A DNA stretch of 64,000 nt. Origin: Bog-473 sp963766995. GTDB taxonomy: Bacteria; Actinomycetota; Acidimicrobiia; Acidimicrobiales; RAAP-2. Under the pieces are notes generated by a model. That model saw only the letters and a program-made list of their open reading frames with translations, had not been told where the DNA came from and did no database searches. This document shows, one piece after another, positions 16,218 to 25,178 of this stretch (positions are counted from its first letter, which is position 1; the number at the start of each line of letters is the position of its first letter). Where the stretch lies: the NCBI GenBank assembly GCA_963766995.1, contig CAVYCE010000001.1:1-64000 (forward strand), given 5' to 3'. Both the position numbers and the translations under genes were made by a program.

Positions 16218-16239
16218 ACCGCCTGGCCGACTGGCGACC

Positions 16240-17385
16240 TCAGCAGCCGAGGGCGCGGGCGATCACTAAGTGCTGGATCTCATTGGTGCCCTCGCCGATC
16301 TCAAGCACCTTGGCATCGCAGTAGAACCGAGCCACCGGCGAATCGAGCATGTAGCCCAGTCCTCCGTGGATCTGCACCGCTTCCGACGCGGCCGACACTG
16401 CCAGCCGGCTGGCTTTGAGTTTCGCCATGGCCGCTTCCTTCATGAAGGGCTCACCGGCGTCGCGCAGTGAGGCAGCCCGGTAGGTCAACCAGCGAGCCGC
16501 TTCGAGTTCGGTGGCCATGTCGGCCAACTTGAACTGCACCGCCTGATACGAGGAAATGGGCTGGCCGAACTGTTTGCGCTCACGGGCGTACTCGGTGGCC
16601 ATGTCCAGCACGGCCTGGGTGAGGCTGAGCGACAGCGCCGCAATCGAAATTCGACCGACTTCGAGGGTGCGCAGGAACTGGCTCAGTCCCATGGCGGGGT
16701 CCCCCACCAGATGGTCATCTGGCACCCACACGTCATCGAAGTACAACGCCCGCGTGTCCAGCCCCTTCCAGCCGATGCCCCGCATTTTGGGACCCATGGT
16801 GAACCCGGGCGTGTCCTTCTCGACCACGAAGCTGGCGTACGACCGACTGCCCTCATCGGCACCGGTGCGGGCCAGCAGGGTCACACCGAAGGACATGTCC
16901 GTCCCGGCGTTGGAGATGAAGGTCTTGGCCCCATTGATCAGCCAACCGTCGTCACGCCGCTCGGCCCGCGTGGTGATGCCTCGCGCATCAGATCCGGCAT
17001 CGGGCTCGGTCAGCCCGAAGGCTCCCAGTGCTCGTCCCTCGGCCAACGGTCGCAGCCAGCGCTCTCGTTGCTGGTCGTTGCCGAAGAGCAGAAGTGGCAA
17101 AGAGCCGATGGTGACATGGGCCTGCCAGGCCGCCGCCACCGATTGATCAGCCATGCCGATCTGCTCCATGGCGGCCACGAAGCCGACGGTGGTCATGCCG
17201 ATGCCGCCCCACTCCGCCGGGACGAGCATGCCGAGCAATCCCAGGGCGCCCATCTCTCGCAGCAGATCAGTCGGGCAGCGCGCTTCTTCCCAAGCAGCCG
17301 GCGCCCGGGTGGCAATCTCCTTCTGGGCGAAGTCGCGGCAAAGGGCGACGAGTTCGCGTTCGGGCTCGTCGAGCGAGAAGTCCAT
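16240..17385 (-). CDS. Acyl-CoA dehydrogenase
   Basis: 381 residues, complete. FGLTEPDAGSD is the FAD-binding ACAD signature 1, and IHGGLGYMLDSPVAR with IGEGTNEIQHLVIAR is signature 2. The Glu of GEGTNE is at the position of the catalytic base in MCAD-type enzymes. It desaturates an acyl-CoA at C2-C3, giving electrons to ETF. The start (ATG, 17385) faces the class II aldolase, with operator site 3 in the gap. Convergent with the E1 fusion gene (22 bp). Confidence 0.94.
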   Translation of the reverse strand: MDFSLDEPERELVALCRDFAQKEIATRAPAAWEEARCPTDLLREMGALGLLGMLVPAEWGGIGMTTVGFVAAMEQIGMADQSVAAAWQAHVTIGSLPLLLFGNDQQRERWLRPLAEGRALGAFGLTEPDAGSDARGITTRAERRDDGWLINGAKTFISNAGTDMSFGVTLLARTGADEGSRSYASFVVEKDTPGFTMGPKMRGIGWKGLDTRALYFDDVWVPDDHLVGDPAMGLSQFLRTLEVGRISIAALSLSLTQAVLDMATEYARERKQFGQPISSYQAVQFKLADMATELEAARWLTYRAASLRDAGEPFMKEAAMAKLKASRLAVSAASEAVQIHGGLGYMLDSPVARFYCDAKVLEIGEGTNEIQHLVIARALGC

Positions 17386-17398
17386 TCCGTCATCCTAT

Positions 17399-17413
17399 GG
17401 ACTGACCGGTACA
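17399..17413. promoter_or_regulatory. Regulon A operator, site 3
   Basis: GGACTGACCGGTACA contains ACTGACCGGT, which fits the first ten columns of ACYRACCGGTYRGT. It lies in the 48-bp divergent gap of the acyl-CoA dehydrogenase and the aldolase. A TACACT -10-like box at 17422-17427 sits 6 bp before the GTG start of the aldolase, so that transcript may be leaderless. Confidence 0.5.
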
Positions 17414-17433
17414 AGGACCCGTACACTGGATGG

Positions 17434-18201
17434 GTGCCGTCGGATCGGGTGCCCCACTCGTTTCCCGAGTTCGACAACGTGACTGACGAGCGTCGCCATC
17501 GCAAGCAACGGCTGGCGGCGGCCCTACGCATCTTCGGACGGTTCGGCTTCGGCGAGGGCACGGCGGGACACATGACGGCCCGTGACCCCGAGCGTACGGA
17601 CCATTTCTGGGTCAACCCGCTGGGCATGGACTTCACCCAGATCCGGGTGAAGGACCTCATATTGGTCAACCACGAAGGCGACGTGGTCGAAGGCGACTGG
17701 CCGGTCAATCAGGCCGCCTTCGTCATCCATTCACAGATTCATGCCGCCCGGCCCGATGTCATCTCGGCCGCCCACGCCCACTCGGTGCACGGCAAGGCCT
17801 GGTCTGCCCTTCGCCGTCCGTTGGACCCGCTCACCCAGGATGCCTGCGCCTTCTACGGCGACCACGCGCTCTTTAACGACTTCACCGGTGCCGTCTTCGA
17901 TCTCGAGGAAGGCAAACGAATCGCCCATGCGTTGGGCGAAAACAAGGCAGCCATACTGGCCAACCACGGCCTGCTCACTGTCGGTCGAACCGTCGATGCG
18001 GCAGCCTGGTGGTTCATCACTATGGAGCGCACGTGTCAGGCTCAACTGCTGGCTGAAGCGGCTGGCAACCCGGTACTCATTAGCCCCGACGTGGCAAAAG
18101 CGACGGCCCGCCAGACCGGCGGCAACCGGGCCGGTTGGTTCCAGTTCCAACCCCTTTACGACCGCATCGTGGCCCAGGAGCCAGACCTGCTCGACGAGTA
18201 G
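17434..18201 (+). CDS. Class II aldolase/adducin-family protein
   Basis: 255 residues from GTG 17434. The frame is open far upstream, but that part is antisense to the acyl-CoA dehydrogenase. The zinc ligands are visible as His-x-His in AAHAHSVHGK and a third His in ANHGLLTVG, with GTAGHMTARDP near the N terminus. Family members cleave or form C-C bonds in sugar phosphates, but many actinobacterial members act on unknown aldols in catabolic clusters. It is divergent from an acyl-CoA dehydrogenase with a shared operator. Confidence 0.87.
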   Translation: MPSDRVPHSFPEFDNVTDERRHRKQRLAAALRIFGRFGFGEGTAGHMTARDPERTDHFWVNPLGMDFTQIRVKDLILVNHEGDVVEGDWPVNQAAFVIHSQIHAARPDVISAAHAHSVHGKAWSALRRPLDPLTQDACAFYGDHALFNDFTGAVFDLEEGKRIAHALGENKAAILANHGLLTVGRTVDAAAWWFITMERTCQAQLLAEAAGNPVLISPDVAKATARQTGGNRAGWFQFQPLYDRIVAQEPDLLDE

Positions 18202-18202
18202 C

Positions 18203-18224
18203 CCCTCAGCCCTCCGGCTGAGGG
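18203..18224. terminator. Bidirectional hairpin between convergent genes
   Basis: CCCTCAGCC-CTCC-GGCTGAGGG is a perfect 9-bp GC-rich stem with a 4-nt loop. It begins just after the aldolase stop and overlaps the last codons of the convergent SDR. It could stop transcription both ways, although no T-tract is seen. Confidence 0.6.
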
Positions 18225-19075
18225 AGGTGGGCCATGAAGGTACGGGACCATTGCAGCAGGTCGCGTGGGATATACGAGTCCGCCACATCGTTGATGGCAT
18301 CCCAATGTTCGGCCACGTCCTCAATGGACGCCTCCCCCGGATGGACGTACCCCGGTGTGGACGCCAGATACATCCGGGCAAAGCGGCCGGCCCCAGCGGC
18401 ATACATCTCGCCGTTGACCGGACACGACTCATGGGCCAAGAAGGCCACCATGGGCGCTACCTGATCCGGTGTCATTTCGACCGCGCCACCATCGCCTGCC
18501 ATGCGAGTGACGGCTGCCGGTGCGATCAGGTTGACCCGAATGCCGTGCTTGTAACCGGCCGTGGCCAGGCTGCGGGTGAGACCGATGACGCCACCTTTGG
18601 CCGTGGCGTACGAGACATTGGTGGGCAGTCCGAACACCCCGCTGGAGGTGGTCATGACGATCCGCCCGTACTCCTGAGCCAGCAGATGCGGCCAAGCGGC
18701 CCGAGCCGTGAGGAATGAGCCGACCGTGTGCACGGCCAGGTGACGTTGCAGATTGTCCTCGTCCGCCTCGGGGAAGCCAGCCCAGCGAATGATGCCGGCG
18801 TTATTGATGAGAATGTCCAACCGCCCGAAGTGGTCGATGGCCGTATCGATCAGCGCTTGAGCTCCGTCCGCCGAAGAAACGTCATTGGTTTCGGCCACCG
18901 CCGAGCCGCCTGTGCTCACGATGGAAGCCACCACCTCGGCGGCCGGTCCCGCATCGGCGCCGTCGCCGTCCAACGTCCCGCCCAAATCATTGACCACGAC
19001 ACTGGCGCCGCGCTGCGCCAGCAACAAGGCGTAGGCCCGACCGATGCCCCGTCCAGCTCCGGTGACGACGGCCAC
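18206..19075 (-). CDS. SDR-family oxidoreductase, HSD17B4-like
   Basis: About 289 residues. TGAGRGIG binds the cofactor, NNAG follows in LINNAGII, and YATAK with Ser in TTSSGVFG is the catalytic set. The insertion VVNDLGGTLDGDGADAGP is typical of the peroxisomal multifunctional enzyme type 2 (3-hydroxyacyl-CoA dehydrogenase) subgroup, so beta-hydroxyacyl-CoA oxidation is the likely job. The GTG at 19075 gives a very short first strand. The frame continues upstream with LRFDGR, so the true start may be a non-standard codon a few residues earlier. It follows the amidohydrolase by 38 bp. Confidence 0.88.
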   Translation of the reverse strand: MAVVTGAGRGIGRAYALLLAQRGASVVVNDLGGTLDGDGADAGPAAEVVASIVSTGGSAVAETNDVSSADGAQALIDTAIDHFGRLDILINNAGIIRWAGFPEADEDNLQRHLAVHTVGSFLTARAAWPHLLAQEYGRIVMTTSSGVFGLPTNVSYATAKGGVIGLTRSLATAGYKHGIRVNLIAPAAVTRMAGDGGAVEMTPDQVAPMVAFLAHESCPVNGEMYAAGAGRFARMYLASTPGYVHPGEASIEDVAEHWDAINDVADSYIPRDLLQWSRTFMAHLPQPEG

Positions 19076-19113
19076 TCTGCCGTCGAATCGAAGCGGTCCC
19101 GGGACCTGCTCGC

Positions 19114-20358
19114 TCAGACTGGCACCGCAGACGTGAACCCGAGCAGGTGCCCGAGCGTGCCGCCGATCATGGCGTCGCGCTCGCTGTCGGGAATGCCGGC
19201 GAACTGTTCGGCAATCAACTGACGGCTGCCCCGGAAGGTTCCTTCGGCGTGTGGATAGTCATTCCCCCACACAATGCTGGAAAGACCGGTGATGTGGCGG
19301 CAGGCCACGGCCACCGGATCGTCCTGGAACGAGATGTGAAACTGCCGCTTGACGTAGTCACTGGGCTTGAGCGGGTAGGGCCACTTCTCGTTCAGACGGA
19401 AGAGCTGCGCCATCTTCGTCTGCTCAGTGGCCGGCAGGTTCTCGTCCCAGTAGCCCAGCCACCAGTCCGGGTCCTGCCCGATACCCGTGATCCAACACTT
19501 ATCCATGGCCCCAACCAATGAGGCCAACCAGTTGGCGTTGAACTCGATCAGCGCGAAGTGGAGGTTCGGGAAGCGCTCGGGTACGCCGCCACCGATGAGT
19601 TCGCACAACACCTGCTGCGGCACGATGGAGCTATAGATGGCCTGGGTGATCATGCGCTTGGAGGCCGACTTCTCGGTCATCGGCTGGTTCACCTGAGCGG
19701 CCGACTCCATGACCACCTTGAGGGTGGTGGACGTTGGGTCGTTGACCTTTACCCCGCCCGTCTGGGTGTGGATGAACACATGGACACCGTTGGCCTGGGC
19801 GGCGGCCCACACCGGATCGAGGTCACGTGAGTAGTACGGCAACGGAGGCACGGCCGGCAACAGAATGGCCCGCGACCCCTGGGCGGCTACCCGCTCGATC
19901 TCGACCACCGCCTCGTCAATGTCGGTGATGGGTATCGGAGCCGTCGGCACCAAGCGGTCGAAGTAGGGCGAAAAGCGCTCTGCGATGTAATCGTTGTAGA
20001 CCCTGGCATGAGCCATGGAGAGCTCGTGGTCGTCCGAGTACAGACCGAAGAGAGACAGATTGGGGTGCATGACGCCGACGTCGACCCCGTCCTCGGCCAG
20101 GTCTTCGATGATCTGCTCCGGGTCACCCTCGGGGGTGCGACCACTGGTCTGGCGGTAACGCGAGATGGTCCAGCCCTCATAGCCCGACGTGTGCAAGCGC
20201 CGAAAGACCGTCGCCCCGTTCTCGACCAGGGGTTCGATCTCGAAATCCTCCTCCCACACCCCTCGCTCACGGAGGTGCTTGGGTAGGCGGGTGATGAAGA
20301 GGTCGGTGGGCTCGAGAATGTGTCCGTCAGCGGACACGACAAAGGGCTTTTCAGGCAT
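19114..20358 (-). CDS. Amidohydrolase family 2 (TIM-barrel metal hydrolase/decarboxylase)
   Basis: 414 residues from ATG 20358 with GGAAGGGA upstream; the 443-residue frame starts too early. ADGHILEPTDLF near the N terminus is the D/HxH metal-ligand strand plus the EP pair of this family. HFALIEFNANWLASLV and SIVWGNDYPHAEGTF hold the later barrel ligands, with Asp of GNDYPHAE. ACMSD-like relatives decarboxylate or hydrolyse cyclic compounds. Four members occur in this window. Divergent from the cyclase, with operator site 4 between. Confidence 0.88.
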   Translation of the reverse strand: MPEKPFVVSADGHILEPTDLFITRLPKHLRERGVWEEDFEIEPLVENGATVFRRLHTSGYEGWTISRYRQTSGRTPEGDPEQIIEDLAEDGVDVGVMHPNLSLFGLYSDDHELSMAHARVYNDYIAERFSPYFDRLVPTAPIPITDIDEAVVEIERVAAQGSRAILLPAVPPLPYYSRDLDPVWAAAQANGVHVFIHTQTGGVKVNDPTSTTLKVVMESAAQVNQPMTEKSASKRMITQAIYSSIVPQQVLCELIGGGVPERFPNLHFALIEFNANWLASLVGAMDKCWITGIGQDPDWWLGYWDENLPATEQTKMAQLFRLNEKWPYPLKPSDYVKRQFHISFQDDPVAVACRHITGLSSIVWGNDYPHAEGTFRGSRQLIAEQFAGIPDSERDAMIGGTLGHLLGFTSAVPV

Positions 20359-20427
20359 GTGCGGTCCCTTCCGTCGGCATCCCAAATGTAGACCCCGACC
20401 CGTGCCGGCAGCCCTGGCGGAGAGTAG

Positions 20428-20444
20428 ACCAACCGGTCGGTACA
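20428..20444. promoter_or_regulatory. Regulon A operator, site 4
   Basis: ACCAACCGGTCGGTACA; its reverse strand TGTACCGACCGGTTGGT equals site 5 at 16 of 17 positions. The 14-bp core is self-complementary at 12 positions. It lies 35-50 bp upstream of the cyclase start and 70 bp upstream of the amidohydrolase. Confidence 0.65.
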
Positions 20445-20478
20445 TTGCAATGAATCCACACGGCGAGGAGGCCCAGGG

Positions 20479-21537
20479 ATGACGAAGCGGTGGCAGCAGC
20501 GGCCCGAAGGTTCAACCTGGGGCGACTGGGGTGACGAGGACGAGTTGGGTCGTATCAACCTGGTCACGCCGGCCAAGGTGCTCGAGGGCATCCGCGAGGT
20601 GCAGGCCGGTATCAACTTCTGCCTCAGCCTCCCGCTCGACTACCCAGGCGGGACCCTGCTCAACCAACGCCGCCATCCCCCGGTGGTGGCTCCCACCGAG
20701 GACATGAAGGGTGCCCCGTCCACCTTCTACAACGTCCACATGAGCGAGATGGAATCCTTCGGCGATCCCAAATACGTCGACGTGTGGGCTGACGATGTCG
20801 TGACGCTGTCGCTCCAGTACTCAACGCAGTGGGACTCATTGGCCCATGTGGGCGCCGAGTTCGACGCTGACGGTGACGGCGTGGATGAGGGTGTCTATTA
20901 CAACGGCTACCGAGCCGGCATCGACCTGGTTGGACCAAAGGACGACGCCCGAGGAGACGGCAGCGGACACCGAGCGTTCGCACACCACCTTGGCCTGGAG
21001 CACATGGCCAAGCACGGCGTGCAGGGACGGGGGGTGCTCATCGATCTGGCCCACCACTTAGGGCTGGATTGGCGCGGCGTCGATCTGGCCGCGTTGGAAG
21101 AGATCATGAAGGCCGACAATGTGGTGGTTGAGCCAGGCGACATGCTGCTCCTCCACACCGGCTTCGCCACCAAGGTGTTGGAGTGGGAGCGCAATCCCGA
21201 CCCGGCCAAGATCCACACCACCGCCGCCTACCTCGACGCCCGCGACCCATCGTTGCTGGAGTGGATCGCCGACTCGCAGATCTCGGCCTTGGTGGCGGAC
21301 AACTACGCGGTGGAGGGGCTACTGGGCAAGGACCGCGACGAGAGCCGGCACTCGTTCCTTCCCATCCATCACCTCTGCCTCTTCAAGTTGGGCGTGCCGC
21401 TGGGAGAGATGTGGTATCTCCACGAACTGGCTGCGTGGTTGCGGGAGCACGAACGCAGCCGCTTCCTCCTCACCGCTCCACCGCTGTGCATGCCCGGTGT
21501 CGTCGGCTCACCCGTGACTCCTGTCGCCACGGTGTGA
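20479..21537 (+). CDS. Cyclase-family protein (kynurenine formamidase-like metal hydrolase)
   Basis: 352 residues. The fold-specific metal motif HxGxHxDxPxH is replaced by a shifted set: QWDSLAHVGAEFD, then GVLIDLAHHLG, and HTGFATK. The family (PF04199) opens rings or hydrolyses cyclic amides/esters with a divalent metal. It starts with ATG 20479 behind GAGGAGG-like sequence at 20464-20470. It sits beside the Baeyer-Villiger monooxygenase, so hydrolysing the lactone made by that enzyme is a natural guess. Convergent with the monooxygenase. Confidence 0.85.
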   Translation: MTKRWQQRPEGSTWGDWGDEDELGRINLVTPAKVLEGIREVQAGINFCLSLPLDYPGGTLLNQRRHPPVVAPTEDMKGAPSTFYNVHMSEMESFGDPKYVDVWADDVVTLSLQYSTQWDSLAHVGAEFDADGDGVDEGVYYNGYRAGIDLVGPKDDARGDGSGHRAFAHHLGLEHMAKHGVQGRGVLIDLAHHLGLDWRGVDLAALEEIMKADNVVVEPGDMLLLHTGFATKVLEWERNPDPAKIHTTAAYLDARDPSLLEWIADSQISALVADNYAVEGLLGKDRDESRHSFLPIHHLCLFKLGVPLGEMWYLHELAAWLREHERSRFLLTAPPLCMPGVVGSPVTPVATV

Positions 21538-21546
21538 GAGATCTGG

Positions 21547-23202
21547 CTACTTCGAAAGAGTGAAGGAGTCGTAGTCCTTGGCCACCACGTCGGCGATGAC
21601 CGAGAACAGCTTCGGCCGGCCCCCGGAGTTGAGCAGGTACCGCTTGGGCTTGCCCGGGATGTTGGTCCCGAAAAAGTAACTGTTCTCCCCGAACGGCGAA
21701 GAGGCCGCTCCCCGATTGACCATGTTGGTCCAACGATCTTCAGCCTGCTTCGTCACTTCGATTCGTTCGGCGCCCCGAGCACGGGCGAACACCAGAAGAT
21801 CGGTGATGAAGTCGACCTGGTCACCGTTGTAACGCGGGTTGTTGCCAGACGCAGCATGCGGACCACCCGGGAAGAACAAATTCGGGAAACCGTGCGTCTG
21901 CACACCCAGAAACGTGACCGGCCCGTCAGCCCAGTACTTCGCCAACGACAGCCCGTCGCTCCCAGTGACACCCATCCGGAACAGTGCACCGGTTCCGAAG
22001 TCGAACCCAGTGGCCCAAATGATGATGTCGAATTCACGCAGACCATCGGACGTCTCAATACCAGTGGACGCCACTCGCACCATCGGTGTCTGCCGCAGAT
22101 CGACCAATGACACATTGTCTCGATTGAACGTCTCGAAATAGCCCGTCACGAATGGCGGCCGCTTCTGCCCGAATAGGTGGTCACTCGGAATCAAGCGCTC
22201 GGCCGTGTCGGGGTCGTTGACGAGCCCCCGGATCTTCTCAGCGATGAAGGCACTCCACTCCGCCAGCGCTTCCTGGTTGAACAGCAGATCGGTGTAGTTA
22301 CTGGTGAGCTTGGTGAAGCCCGGGCTGTTCCACATCAGCTCGTAGTAGCGCTGCCGTTCCTCAGCCGAGTCATCGAAGGCCGCCCGGTCGTGCGTGCGAT
22401 GCAGAAAGCCATGCACTGAAGTGTTGAGAACCTGGCGCAGCGACTCGAAATCGGCTCGCAGGCGAACTTGCTCCTCGTCGGAGATGGGGGCGTTATTGAG
22501 GGGCGTGCACCAGTTGGCCGTCCGCTGATACACCGTGAGCGAAGCCACCTCATCGGCAATCACCGGGACAATCTGCACCCCGCTCGAAGACGTGCCCACC
22601 ACAGCTACTCGCTTGCCCACGAAGTCGATCGGCTCAACCGGCCACTGACCCGTGTGGTGGGCCAGACCCTGGAAGTCCTGGCGACCGGGGACGTCGGGCA
22701 AATAGGGAATGGAAAGGACGCCGGTGGCGGCAATGAGATATTGAGCCTGGACTACTGAGCCATCGCCCGCCTCCACCATCCATGCGCCAGCCTGATCATC
22801 GAAGCGAGCCGATGTGACCCGGGCGCCAAACCGGATGTGGCGGCGCAGATCGAATCGATCCACCACATGGTTGAGGTACCGCTCCGTTTCGGGTTGAGGC
22901 GCAAAGTGCTCCTCCCACACCCACTGATCGAAGAGCTCCTCAGAGAAGAGATAGCCGTAGGTGTAGCTCTCCGAATCGAATCGAGCCCCGGGATAGCGAT
23001 TCCAAAACCAGGTACCGCCCACGCCCTTCCCGGCCTCCAGCAGGGTTGCGGTGAACCCCGCCTCGAGCGCCTTGTACAGCTGGTAGATGCCGGTGATGCC
23101 CGCCCCAACCACCAGTACGTCGACCTGGGAAACGGGAACGGAATGCCCTGCGGCGGGCTCGGGTTTGGTGCGCATAGAGAGAGACAAAAAGGAGGACTTC
23201 AC
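21547..23202 (-). CDS. Flavin-dependent Baeyer-Villiger monooxygenase
   Basis: 551 residues. The FAD Rossmann motif is GAGITGIY, the NADPH motif is GTSSSG, and between them FQGLAHHTGQWP fits the type I BVMO fingerprint FxGxxxHxxxW(P/D). GGTWFWNRYPGARFD is the typical BVMO segment after the first dinucleotide fold. It would insert oxygen next to a ketone using NADPH and O2, giving an ester or lactone. GTG at 23202 follows GGAGGCG with short spacing; ATG at 23175 is an alternative. Operator site 5 is 16-32 bp upstream. Convergent neighbour is the cyclase. Confidence 0.93.
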   Translation of the reverse strand: MKSSFLSLSMRTKPEPAAGHSVPVSQVDVLVVGAGITGIYQLYKALEAGFTATLLEAGKGVGGTWFWNRYPGARFDSESYTYGYLFSEELFDQWVWEEHFAPQPETERYLNHVVDRFDLRRHIRFGARVTSARFDDQAGAWMVEAGDGSVVQAQYLIAATGVLSIPYLPDVPGRQDFQGLAHHTGQWPVEPIDFVGKRVAVVGTSSSGVQIVPVIADEVASLTVYQRTANWCTPLNNAPISDEEQVRLRADFESLRQVLNTSVHGFLHRTHDRAAFDDSAEERQRYYELMWNSPGFTKLTSNYTDLLFNQEALAEWSAFIAEKIRGLVNDPDTAERLIPSDHLFGQKRPPFVTGYFETFNRDNVSLVDLRQTPMVRVASTGIETSDGLREFDIIIWATGFDFGTGALFRMGVTGSDGLSLAKYWADGPVTFLGVQTHGFPNLFFPGGPHAASGNNPRYNGDQVDFITDLLVFARARGAERIEVTKQAEDRWTNMVNRGAASSPFGENSYFFGTNIPGKPKRYLLNSGGRPKLFSVIADVVAKDYDSFTLSK

Positions 23203-23217
23203 CGCCTCCGGAAAGTT

Positions 23218-23234
23218 TGTACCGACCGGTTAGT
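23218..23234. promoter_or_regulatory. Regulon A operator, site 5
   Basis: TGTACCGACCGGTTAGT, matching site 4 at 16 of 17 positions on the opposite strand. It is within the promoter region of the monooxygenase and about 100 bp before the SnoaL-like gene. Confidence 0.65.
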
Positions 23235-23334
23235 CTAATCCGGCGCCGGGCCGCAGGGGGCTCCCGCAGTGACCAGCACCACCCTCTGTCCTCTCGATTT
23301 ACCCGTGATTGAGAGCGAGTTCTAAGGACGCCAA

Positions 23335-23736
23335 TTGAAGGACAACCTCACCCTGGCTGATATTGCAGCAGGCGTCGGGATCACGATTGCCGCCTACACC
23401 CACGCCATCGATGATGGGAGGGCCGAAGACGCAGTGGCCACGTTCTGTCCCGACGGCATCGTCGATATGCCTGGCCTCGGACGGCACCAGGGCCACGTTG
23501 CCCTTCGGACCGCCTACGAGCTGATCACGCCCAAACAGCCACAACGTCACCTGGTGTCCAATATCCACATCACCCAATGGGATGAACACGAAGCCAGTGC
23601 CACCAGCGATGTCGTGCTGCTCGTCAAGAATGAGACCCGGTGGACGGTGGCCGTCGTCGGGCGCTACGACGATGTCCTCCACCGCGACAACGATCGCTGG
23701 TTCTTCCACAGCCGGACGGCCCAGTTCACATTCTGA
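23335..23736 (+). CDS. SnoaL-like (NTF2-fold) small protein
   Basis: 133 residues. The cone-shaped alpha+beta NTF2 fold is suggested by an N-terminal helix with YTHAIDDGRAEDAVATFCPDG, the usual SnoaL opening, and by FGRYDDVLHRDNDRWFFHS-like end strands (GRYDDVLHRDNDRWFFHSR). Family members are isomerases, dehydratases, hydrolases or ligand-binding proteins, and ketosteroid isomerase shares the fold. The start is TTG at 23335 with AAGGA upstream. It likely forms a unit with the CMD protein 74 bp downstream. Confidence 0.82.
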   Translation: MKDNLTLADIAAGVGITIAAYTHAIDDGRAEDAVATFCPDGIVDMPGLGRHQGHVALRTAYELITPKQPQRHLVSNIHITQWDEHEASATSDVVLLVKNETRWTVAVVGRYDDVLHRDNDRWFFHSRTAQFTF

Positions 23737-23809
23737 GTAACCACGGAGGCGAAGCGATGAGATGTCGGCGCAATCAAACGTTCATACCTGACGTGGCTCC
23801 GGAGTTGGC

Positions 23810-24391
23810 ATGAGTCGCATCCCACCGATCCCACCTCGAGAGTGGTCGAAGCAAACGAGCGAAGCGCTGCTGGCGGCCTACCGCCCAACCAATCCTCGGC
23901 ATCCTGTCTCACCCCGCGATCCCGAAAGCCCTAAGGGGATCAATGCCATGGGTGTGCTGGCACATCACCCTGAGCTCACCGAGGCCTTCAACCACCTGAT
24001 CAGCCACGCGCTGTACTTCACCACCATCAGCCCGCGTCAGCGAGAGCTCCTGGTCCTGCGGGTCGCCCATCGTCGTCACGCCCGTTACGAGTGGGGGCAG
24101 CATGCCTATCTGGCCGCCAAGGCCGGACTGACACAGGACGAAATCGAACGCATTCGCGCCGACAATGGATTGGAGGGCTGGGACACACTCGACGCTGCAT
24201 TACTTTCCGCCGCTGACGAGTTGGTGGCTGACGCCCGTATCGGTGACGAGACCTACGCGGTCCTCTCAGGCGAGCTCGACACGCAACAGCTGATGGACAT
24301 TGTATTTACCGTGGGCGCCTATGAGGTCTTCGCCATGGCGATGCGGACCTTCGACGTCGACCTCGATGATGACCTGGAGCCGTATCTGTAG
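23810..24391 (+). CDS. Carboxymuconolactone decarboxylase-family protein
   Basis: 193 residues of the CMD/AhpD superfamily. The core motif is RERELLVLRVAHRRHARYEWGQH, where RYEWGQH replaces the CxxC...H of peroxidatic AhpD. That RxEWxxH form is seen in the gamma-carboxymuconolactone decarboxylase branch, so disulfide chemistry is not expected. Role in the pathway is unclear. It is co-directional with the SnoaL-like gene and convergent with the next SDR (13 bp). Confidence 0.85.
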   Translation: MSRIPPIPPREWSKQTSEALLAAYRPTNPRHPVSPRDPESPKGINAMGVLAHHPELTEAFNHLISHALYFTTISPRQRELLVLRVAHRRHARYEWGQHAYLAAKAGLTQDEIERIRADNGLEGWDTLDAALLSAADELVADARIGDETYAVLSGELDTQQLMDIVFTVGAYEVFAMAMRTFDVDLDDDLEPYL

Positions 24392-24404
24392 GCACTGCAA
24401 CGGT

Positions 24405-25172
24405 TCAGGTATTCCGACCGCCGTTGACACCGATGATCTGACCTGTGATGTAACTGGCTTCGTCCCGACATAAGAACGCACAGGTGGCGGCAATGTCCTC
24501 CGGTAGTCCCGCACGCCGCACAGGGGTTCGAGCGACGGCTTCGTCCATACCGCCCGGACCGAAGTCACCTCGTTGTTCGGATTCCCTCAGCATTGGCGTG
24601 TCGATGAAACCCGGCGGAATGGCGTTGACGGTGATTCCCCGGAAGCCCAACTCCAAGGCCAACGTCTTGGTCAGGCCGTTCAGCCCCGATTTCGAAGCCA
24701 CATAGGGACCAAGCAGGGCCTGGCCACTGTGGGTACTCGATGAGGAGATGTTGACGATCCGGCCCCACCGTGACTCGATCATGTCAGGCAACACGGCCTG
24801 ACAGCAGTTGAACGGGCCGGTCAAGTTGACCCGCAGCGTCTGCTCCCACACCTCAAGCGTCGTGTCGATGAACTTCCGGGACACCGCTCCCATGCCGGCG
24901 TTATTGACGAGGATGGCGGGGCGTCCCAAGACCTGGCGCACCTCATCTACCGCCGAGAACACCCGCTCGCGATCGGCAACATCGACTACCAAGCCGACTG
25001 CTCGACCGCCTTGCTGATTGATTCCGTCGGCTGCGGACTGCGCCGCTTCAGCGTTGAGGTCGAAGACCGCCACCGGATGACCATCTGCGCCTAATCGACG
25101 AGCGATGGCCAGTCCGATGCCCGACCCACCCCCGGTCACCATGGCGACCCGATCCTCCTGCACTGTGGTCAC
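24405..25172 (-). CDS. SDR-family oxidoreductase (FabG-like)
   Basis: 255 residues. TGGGSGIG, NNAGMG, catalytic Ser in ISSSSTHSG and YVASK in GPYVASKSGL are all present. The C terminus ends ITGQIIGVNGGRNT, a classic FabG-type ending. Asp after strand 2 (VFDLNAEAA) suggests NAD. It lies 6 bp downstream of the P450 stop on the opposite order of transcription: the P450 stop is at 25179 and this gene starts at 25172, so both run in one minus operon, P450 first. Confidence 0.92.
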   Translation of the reverse strand: MTTVQEDRVAMVTGGGSGIGLAIARRLGADGHPVAVFDLNAEAAQSAADGINQQGGRAVGLVVDVADRERVFSAVDEVRQVLGRPAILVNNAGMGAVSRKFIDTTLEVWEQTLRVNLTGPFNCCQAVLPDMIESRWGRIVNISSSSTHSGQALLGPYVASKSGLNGLTKTLALELGFRGITVNAIPPGFIDTPMLRESEQRGDFGPGGMDEAVARTPVRRAGLPEDIAATCAFLCRDEASYITGQIIGVNGGRNT

Positions 25173-25178
25173 TCCGAA

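Noticed and set aside
16711..17433. The upstream extension of the class II aldolase frame
   Set aside because: It is antisense to the acyl-CoA dehydrogenase and starts before the operator; the GTG at 17434 is the natural start.
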